Assembly (NCBI RefSeq): GCF_902806285.1
Contig: NZ_CADCWA010000186.1
Coordinates: forward strand, 1-39,350
Origin: an uncultured Sphingomonas sp.
Lineage (GTDB): Bacteria > Pseudomonadota > Alphaproteobacteria > Sphingomonadales > Sphingomonadaceae
DNA: 39,350 nucleotides
Direction of reading: 5' to 3'
The notes under the pieces were generated by a model. It did not search any database. It was not told where the DNA came from and worked only from the letters and a program-made list of their open reading frames with translations. Of this stretch, positions 34,711 to 39,350 are shown one piece after another; position 1 is the stretch's first letter, and every line of letters starts with the position of its first letter. The position numbers were made by a program, and so were the translations under genes.

Positions 34711-36420
34711 CTAACGTTCAGGCCTGCCAGGCAGGTTGTCACTCAAGAGGTCCGAGGGCCCTTCCGGCGAATTGCCATCAGCCACCCGAGTCGACGTTGA
34801 GGGCTTGATCGCGTTTGCCAGGTTCTCGAGGCTACCTCCGTCGAACCCGAGTTCCTTCATCAAGCCGTCCACGATCGGTGCCTGCGCCCGGTAGCGGAGA
34901 GCTGCCGCAACGGCATTCGACGCGAGGTTGCCGTCCGTTGGGGTTGCGCCAGTTCCGTCACTGCTCGCGGGGGCACCGGACAAACCCTCGACCTGGATGA
35001 TCTTGATGGAGTCAATCGCCTCCATCGGCTTGGCGGCTTCCCGCACAACTTCCGGCAGGACCCTCAGCAAGGCGAGCTTGGTCTGCAGCGAAATCTGGTC
35101 GGAAGACAGCAAGTTGGCCGCTTCGTTGACTGCCCGCTGCCCGGCTGCCTCAACCTCGAACCGAACGCGCGCCGCTTCAGCCCTCAACTTCTCGGCATTG
35201 GCTTCACCTTCAGCCGCGAGCCGGACCGCCTCGGCCCGGTCCGCCGCCGCCTGCTTGTCCGCGTCGGCTTGGACCTTGATCCCGATGGCCGCTCGCTCGG
35301 CCTCACGTGAGGCGTCGATCAACTCGATGCGCTTGACGCGTTCCGCGACCTCGGTCTCCCGAGCCGTTCCGACCCGCTCTTCGGCGGCGACCGCCTCCGC
35401 CCGCGCGCGATCCGCCTCGGCCTTGGCCTGACTCTCCTCGCGGCTTTTGTTCTGAACGGCGATCTGCTGCTCTTGGCGGGCGATCTCGACCGCCTGCGCC
35501 TGCGCGATCTTGGCTTGCTCGATAAGACGGTTGGCTTCGATCTGCGCGCTGTCCACCTGCTGCTTGGCTTCGATCCGGGCCTGCTCGGCCTCGCGCTGGC
35601 GGATGGACTGCTCCTGCGCGACCTCCGCGACCTGCGCCGCGCGCCGGACTTCGACCTCGCGCTCCTGCTCGAGCCGGGCGAACTCGCCCTCGCGCGAGAT
35701 CTCCAGGCTGCGGCGCTCGGCCTCCAGGTTCTTGGCCTCGATCTGGACCCGCGTTTCCTGCTCGATGTCGTTGCGCGCCTTCTTCCGAAGCTCGATCTGC
35801 TCGGTAAGCTTGGTAAGGCCCTCGGCGTCGAAAGCATTGTTAGCGTTGAAATGCTCGATGGAGGTCTGGTCGAGGCCGGTGAGCGACACGGACTCCAGCT
35901 CAAGACCGTTCATCGCTAGGTCGGCCGCGCTGACCTGCTGCACCTTCTGGACGAAGTCGGCACGCTGCTCATGGAGCTGGGCCATGGTCATGCCGGCCGC
36001 CACCGATCGCAGCGCATCGACGAACTTGCCCTCGATCAGCTCTTTCAGGCTATCCGGCTGCATCGTCCGCACCCCAAGTGTCTGTGCCGCCATCGCGATG
36101 CTCTCGCGATCAGGACGGACCCGCACATAGAACTCGGCCTTCACGTCGATCCGCAGCCGGTCCAGCGTGATCAGGGCATCGGTGTTCTTGCGCTCCACCG
36201 CCAAACGGACGGTATTCAGGTTCACCTGCATCGTCTCGTGCAGCACCGGCAGGACCAGCGCTCCGCCGTTGATCACCACCCTCTCGCCTCCAAAGCCGGT
36301 CCGGACGAAGCCGGTCTCCTTGCTGGCCCGCTTGTAGAGTCGCGTCAGGATGAGACCGATCACGAGCAGCGCGGCAAGAACAATGCCGGCGTAGATGGCC
36401 GTTTCGATGAGCACTTCCAT
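34711..36420 (-). CDS. yqiK: Flotillin-family membrane scaffold protein (YqiK-like)
   Basis: 569 residues. An N-terminal membrane anchor (8-30, IYAGIVLAALLVIGLILTRL) is followed by a PHB/SPFH domain (about 38-190; KETGFVRTGFGGERVVINGG), then a long charged Glu/Ala/Arg/Gln coiled coil (about 210-455), and a flexible tail. This is the flotillin arrangement of YqiK proteins, which organise membrane microdomains. It lies 5 bases downstream of the NfeD-related yqiJ gene, the classical partner, so the pair is an operon. Confidence 0.92.
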   Translation of the reverse strand: MEVLIETAIYAGIVLAALLVIGLILTRLYKRASKETGFVRTGFGGERVVINGGALVLPVLHETMQVNLNTVRLAVERKNTDALITLDRLRIDVKAEFYVRVRPDRESIAMAAQTLGVRTMQPDSLKELIEGKFVDALRSVAAGMTMAQLHEQRADFVQKVQQVSAADLAMNGLELESVSLTGLDQTSIEHFNANNAFDAEGLTKLTEQIELRKKARNDIEQETRVQIEAKNLEAERRSLEISREGEFARLEQEREVEVRRAAQVAEVAQEQSIRQREAEQARIEAKQQVDSAQIEANRLIEQAKIAQAQAVEIARQEQQIAVQNKSREESQAKAEADRARAEAVAAEERVGTARETEVAERVKRIELIDASREAERAAIGIKVQADADKQAAADRAEAVRLAAEGEANAEKLRAEAARVRFEVEAAGQRAVNEAANLLSSDQISLQTKLALLRVLPEVVREAAKPMEAIDSIKIIQVEGLSGAPASSDGTGATPTDGNLASNAVAAALRYRAQAPIVDGLMKELGFDGGSLENLANAIKPSTSTRVADGNSPEGPSDLLSDNLPGRPER

Positions 36421-36425
36421 TCCCC

Positions 36426-37064
36426 CTAGCTGAATAGCCGCGGACGATCCTCGAGACTGAGCTCGAGCGTTTCACCTTCCGCGAGTCCAATGAACAATTC
36501 GCCTTCCCGGCGAACGAGCAGCAAGCTTTGGCCTTCCTTGGCTTCTGATCCCTCGCTGAAGGGCTCAACCATGACGTGGTGCGCCTGACCATGCTCGTCC
36601 CGCACGACCGCCCTCGCCGGTGCGCCGATCCGGGCGGTGCCCACCGTCACCGTTGCGCGCTTGCCGATCAGGGAATCTCGGCCAACGGCGGTGGTTTCGT
36701 CCCTTGGCATGATCCGGGCTGCAGCCCGAGCAGTGATCCCTAGCAGCGGAAGCGAAGCTGCCGCGGCGGCAGGAGCAGCGAGCCATGGTGTGATCGGACC
36801 ACCGAGCAGTTCCGCGGCGATCCGCTGTCCGATGAGGCCTATCAAGCCGAACAGCGCGAGGAAGATTACGAGCAGAATGAGGACGGGAACGGCACCGAAG
36901 CCTAACCAACCCAGAAGATGACCCACATCGTGCAGGTCGAGATCTCCATCCAGGTGCACGGCCGACGCGCCAATCCCAAGCGCTTCGACCAGACCGATCA
37001 TCATCATCAGCGCCAAGGCCACAGTAAACGGCAGAACCTCGGGCGCCCCCAGAAAGTCGATCAT
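36426..37064 (-). CDS. yqiJ: YqiJ-family membrane protein with OB-fold (NfeD-related)
   Basis: 212 residues: a first helix at about 10-30 (LPFTVALALMMMIGLVEALG), a second at 52-80 (WLGFGAVPVLILLVIFLALF), a third near 93-112, and a soluble C-terminal OB-fold (about 127-205; IGKRATVTVGTARIGAPARA). It is the YqiJ partner of flotillin YqiK and is thought to steer its assembly. The ATG at 37064 is preceded by a short open frame that overlaps it by ATGA but is judged non-coding. Confidence 0.88.
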   Translation of the reverse strand: MIDFLGAPEVLPFTVALALMMMIGLVEALGIGASAVHLDGDLDLHDVGHLLGWLGFGAVPVLILLVIFLALFGLIGLIGQRIAAELLGGPITPWLAAPAAAAASLPLLGITARAAARIMPRDETTAVGRDSLIGKRATVTVGTARIGAPARAVVRDEHGQAHHVMVEPFSEGSEAKEGQSLLLVRREGELFIGLAEGETLELSLEDRPRLFS

Positions 37065-37190
37065 CGAGCCTCCGCAAGCAGGCTAACCAGCGAAGGAGCG
37101 ATTTCATAGCGTTTTCGCCGGGTTGCCCTTCGACGCCACTCTTCGCCGTCGAGCATCCGCGAACTCTGCCCTCCGCCCCCTCGGGTTCGC

Positions 37191-37220
37191 GATGTCCGCC
37201 TTCCACCCATTCCGGACATT
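37191..37220 (-). repeat. 30-bp palindromic repeat, copy 1
   Basis: ATGTCCG and CGGACAT arms around CTTCCACCCATT; minus-strand orientation relative to copies 2-7. It lies upstream of yqiJ. Confidence 0.7.
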
Positions 37221-37425
37221 GAGCCATGGCTGCTAAGCGCCATTCAGCCGCCCTATGACGCCCTCTTGGCCTTGGCCTGTATATCGCATCGGAGATCGCC
37301 AAGGCACACGACGGAATGCTCGACGTCCGCTCATCGGATCATGAAACTAGGTTTACTTCCACAATGCCGAAAGGCGGCTGATCAGCGGAGCTGCATCGGT
37401 TGATAGGCCGCAAGCTTACATCCGC

Positions 37426-37455
37426 GATGTCTGCAATGGGTCGAAAGCGGACGTC
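37426..37455 (+). repeat. 30-bp palindromic repeat, copy 2
   Basis: GATGTCTGC ... GCGGACGTC with the conserved centre AATGGGTCGAAA. It sits 8 bases past the stop of the DUF1993-like gene. The rest of 37244-37463 shows no gene. Confidence 0.7.
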
Positions 37456-37463
37456 TGTGCTGC

Positions 37464-38036
37464 TTAAGCCGGCGGGACGGTCCCCGGCCTAAGGTAGGCG
37501 AACATTTGTGGCACATAGTCCACCTTGCCGAGTGGCACCCCGGCTTGCCGGAGGATCGCGTAGGCAACCATCTGGTGGAAGGTGACCTGCGGCAGGACCC
37601 AGTCGCGGACATATTGCTCGCCGTTCATGTCGAAGACCATGCCGGTGGGCAGCTCGTGTGCGACCGGGCGCTCGGCCGCGGCATCGAGCGCATCGGAGGC
37701 GATGGTGGTCAGGAACCGCGCCGCCTCGGCAACGCGCGCGCGCGCCTCGGCCCAGGTGCCCGGCCGTTCTCCGCCGTCCCGTCCTTCCTGTCGAACCGCC
37801 AGCACTTTATCCGGTACCGCCTCGCCTTGAAGGCGGAAGCAGGGCTCCTGCGTCTGGAAGGCCAGGAAGCGCAGCTGCGTAGTCAGCGGAAACATGTCGG
37901 GCGCGAGACGCAGGGCTAGAAGCGCGTCCGGGCTCTCCCCGCGCGTCGCGGCGAATGCCTCCGCCTTGTCGAGCCAGCCGGAGAGGGCTTGAAGCTGGTT
38001 GCCGAGCGAAGTGACGAGGAAGGTGGTGAGCTGCAT
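37464..38036 (-). CDS. DUF1993 family protein
   Basis: 190 residues, cytoplasmic, mostly helical, resembling DUF1993 (a DinB-like four-helix fold). It starts MQLTTFLVTSLGNQLQALSG and contains APDMFPLTTQLRFLAFQTQE and a C-terminal VTFHQMVAYAILRQAGVPLG, with His and Asp residues typical of the fold. The frame extends upstream to 38507, but that part overlaps palindromic repeats and a neighbouring gene, so the ATG at 38036 is used. No function is established for the family. Confidence 0.8.
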   Translation of the reverse strand: MQLTTFLVTSLGNQLQALSGWLDKAEAFAATRGESPDALLALRLAPDMFPLTTQLRFLAFQTQEPCFRLQGEAVPDKVLAVRQEGRDGGERPGTWAEARARVAEAARFLTTIASDALDAAAERPVAHELPTGMVFDMNGEQYVRDWVLPQVTFHQMVAYAILRQAGVPLGKVDYVPQMFAYLRPGTVPPA

Positions 38037-38138
38037 ACGGCCGCTTGTGGGCGAATGTGGATCGCGTGCGCAAGCGGGTGCGATCTCAAGGCAGGCGGAA
38101 GCCCCGTCTGCGACTACCTGGGGTGGAGTTGTTCGGGA

Positions 38139-38168
38139 AATGTTCCGAATGGGTCCGAAACTGACCTC
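38139..38168 (+). repeat. 30-bp palindromic repeat, copy 3 (degenerate)
   Basis: AATGTTCCGAATGGGTCC and a decayed right arm (CTGACCTC). It has lost most of its inverted symmetry. Confidence 0.45.
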
Positions 38169-38175
38169 CGACCTG

Positions 38176-38204
38176 AGTGTCCGAACGGGTGGAAAGCGAA
38201 CATT
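38176..38204 (+). repeat. 30-bp palindromic repeat, copy 4 (one base shorter)
   Basis: AGTGTCCG ... GCGAACATT with centre GGGTGGAAA. It touches the stop codon of the DUF2059-like gene (38204-38206). Confidence 0.6.
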
Positions 38205-38734
38205 CACAAACTCGTGAAGCTGGCCATCGCTTCCTTCACGATTTGCTCCTCCAACTCCTCCGTATTGGTGCCGACGTAAGCCTCCATGCGCCACCGGCCA
38301 TCGAGAAAGTGCTTGCCTACAGGGCGTTCCAAGAAGCCTACCATTTCCGTGAGTTCGCCCTCGGTGAACTCCCAGTTCACATGGTCCTCGTAAGCCTGCT
38401 GGTATTCGGCTCGATGCTTTGCATAGGCGTTCGTCAGAGCGGTCATTCGCTTCTCGAAACCGCCTGTAAGGCTCTCCTGCACGGCTTGGCCGCTTGAGAC
38501 CTGCCACATCGGGCCGCCCGGAATGGCATATCGTTCGAGGAAGCTGCCGCTATCCAACTGCTGCTGAAGTCCAATCGCGCGCAGAAAGCGGCGGATAAGT
38601 AGCAGCTTCGAGGGGCTCGGAGGCTTGTCGATTTGTGCGGACGGCGCGAGCGTTCGAGTGGCTTGCGGGGGAGCAGCGAGTGCACCCGAAGTCGAGAATA
38701 GCGCGGCCACGCCGAGCAGCAGAAAGGTCTTCAT
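38204..38734 (-). CDS. Secreted DUF2059-like protein
   Basis: 176 residues. A signal peptide (MKTFLLLGVAALFSTSGALA) precedes a helical domain. The segment FTEGELTEMVGFLERPVGKH resembles the FTeeEL..FYxSPxGk core of DUF2059 proteins, which are periplasmic and of unknown function. An in-frame ATG at 38797 would add 21 residues (including NVRFRPIADIS), but those are encoded by the palindromic repeat; the same peptide turns up in mis-annotated starts in many alphaproteobacteria, so the ATG at 38734 is chosen. Confidence 0.75.
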   Translation of the reverse strand: MKTFLLLGVAALFSTSGALAAPPQATRTLAPSAQIDKPPSPSKLLLIRRFLRAIGLQQQLDSGSFLERYAIPGGPMWQVSSGQAVQESLTGGFEKRMTALTNAYAKHRAEYQQAYEDHVNWEFTEGELTEMVGFLERPVGKHFLDGRWRMEAYVGTNTEELEEQIVKEAMASFTSL

Positions 38735-38758
38735 CTCCGCGTTGTGACCCGCGCCGCT

Positions 38759-38788
38759 AATGTCCGCAATGGGTCGAAAGCGGACGTT
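38759..38788 (+). repeat. 30-bp palindromic repeat, copy 5
   Basis: AATGTCCGC ... GCGGACGTT, centre AATGGGTCGAAA; near-consensus. Located just upstream of the DUF2059-like gene. Confidence 0.75.
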
Positions 38789-38795
38789 CTGCCCC

Positions 38796-38825
38796 AATGT
38801 TCGGAGTGGTTGGAAAACGGACCTT
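38796..38825 (+). repeat. 30-bp palindromic repeat, copy 6 (degenerate)
   Basis: AATGTTCGG ... ACGGACCTT, centre GTGGTTGGAAA. It follows copy 5 after 7 bases, giving a tandem pair. Confidence 0.6.
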
Positions 38826-38834
38826 GCCCACCCG

Positions 38835-39227
38835 CTAGGCGGAGCTGAACGGTGACTCGGGCACCACCTGATTTTGTGCCACCCTGAAAATCTCGAACTG
38901 CAGGTCCGTCAGGTCTAGCGCGGAAGTGCTGCCAGCAAGAGCATAACCTTCCAGCATATGAAGCGCGCCGTCCTTCATGAAGAGAACGAAGCCGAGGTCA
39001 TACTCCATCCCCCTGATGTGGGCATGACTTTCATAGCCGAGCACCTTTGGGCTCTTCACTCGCTCCGCGTCTTCAGGAACCCTAATGGTCGTGAAGAAGC
39101 CAGCGCCGCTGTTCTCGCGCTCGATCACGGTCGCAGCCTCAAGCTGCCGCTCAAGCCCCGCCGCCAGTTCAGGTGTCTCGGAGAAGATTGAGCGTAGGGC
39201 CGCTTCTTCCAGTTGAGTCAACGTCAT
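38835..39227 (-). CDS. Conserved hypothetical protein, unrecognised
   Basis: 130 residues, soluble, no signal peptide. It starts MTLTQLEEAALRSIFSETPE and contains ENSGAGFFTTIRVP and a DLGFVLFMKDGALHMLEGYA strand pair, giving a mixed alpha/beta impression. Similar small proteins with the GAGFFT and LHMLEGY blocks seem to be scattered in proteobacteria without known function. A GTG at 39242 would add five residues; the ATG at 39227 is preferred. It is flanked on both sides by palindromic repeats. Confidence 0.65.
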   Translation of the reverse strand: MTLTQLEEAALRSIFSETPELAAGLERQLEAATVIERENSGAGFFTTIRVPEDAERVKSPKVLGYESHAHIRGMEYDLGFVLFMKDGALHMLEGYALAGSTSALDLTDLQFEIFRVAQNQVVPESPFSSA

Positions 39228-39259
39228 GCTCGCCGTTACCACGGCAAGCGGGCCCAGCG

Positions 39260-39289
39260 AATGTCCGCAATGGGTGGAAAGCGGACATT
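39260..39289 (+). repeat. 30-bp palindromic repeat, copy 7 (best copy)
   Basis: Perfect 9-bp arms AATGTCCGC and GCGGACATT around AATGGGTGGAAA. It serves as the consensus for the other six copies. The remaining bases to the window end show nothing recognisable. Confidence 0.8.
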
Positions 39290-39350
39290 GAGGCGCAGGT
39301 GGAGAACCCAGTAGGGCGATCAGTCGTCGACTACTGCTGAGGAGTTCCCA

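Noticed and set aside
37061-37243. 60-codon frame overlapping the yqiJ start by ATGA
   Set aside because: Part of it is the palindromic repeat copy 1, its product is Arg/Gly/Ser-rich without a fold, and its ribosome-binding site is poor.
37191-39289. CRISPR-like array from the regular 30-bp repeats
   Set aside because: Spacing is irregular (7 to about 680 bases), genes lie between copies, orientation varies and there are no cas genes.

Overview
This window looks like a chromosomal segment from a sphingomonad-type alphaproteobacterium. It is GC-rich. The signs are HWE-type sensor kinases, a Ku/LigD repair pair, a PEPxxWA-type C-terminal sorting signal, short palindromic repeats of the kind common in sphingomonad intergenic DNA, and the tRNA sequences. 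No phage, transposase, CRISPR array or rRNA was seen. The family assignments come from reading motifs, not from database searches.

Layout. 0-2 kb: the 3' part of a prolyl aminopeptidase gene and an orphan PAS-HWE histidine kinase. 2-5.5 kb (minus strand): ku then ligD, the two-component bacterial non-homologous end-joining system; the ligD ribosome-binding site lies in a perfect hairpin. 5.6-7 kb: a small membrane protein, tRNA-Gly(TCC) and tRNA-Tyr(GTA), separated by paired hairpin repeats. 7-12.4 kb: a large PAS/GAF hybrid histidine kinase, a LuxR-type HTH protein with a C-terminal membrane anchor, and two small hypothetical proteins. 12.4-19.3 kb: a complete phosphate module, phoR-pstS-pstC-pstA-pstB-phoU-phoB, with a Pho-box-like sequence before pstS and a 116-bp inverted-repeat element after phoB. 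19.4-22.8 kb: an RlmB-like rRNA methyltransferase, an AlkA-like DNA glycosylase, a Pro/Ala-rich membrane protein and a gamma-carbonic-anhydrase-like protein. 22.8-27.5 kb: a multi-PAS HWE kinase coupled to a single-domain response regulator, then a DUF2264 protein.

27.8-34.6 kb is the most unusual part. It is a tightly coupled cassette: a multi-pass membrane protein with a VIT domain, a degenerate VWA-like domain and a PEP-CTERM tail; an exosortase with Cys/Arg/His catalytic residues; and a small EpsI-like secreted protein. A second, secreted VIT-VWA-DUF2135 protein with an intact-looking MIDAS and a TonB-box-like motif follows. I read this as a dedicated one-substrate exosortase system, separate from polysaccharide biosynthesis. 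A flotillin pair (yqiJ-yqiK) lies convergent to it.

37-39.35 kb is a looser region with three small minus-strand genes (DUF1993-like, DUF2059-like and an unrecognised protein). Seven copies of a 30-bp palindromic repeat lie between them. Some copies create spurious N-terminal extensions of open frames.
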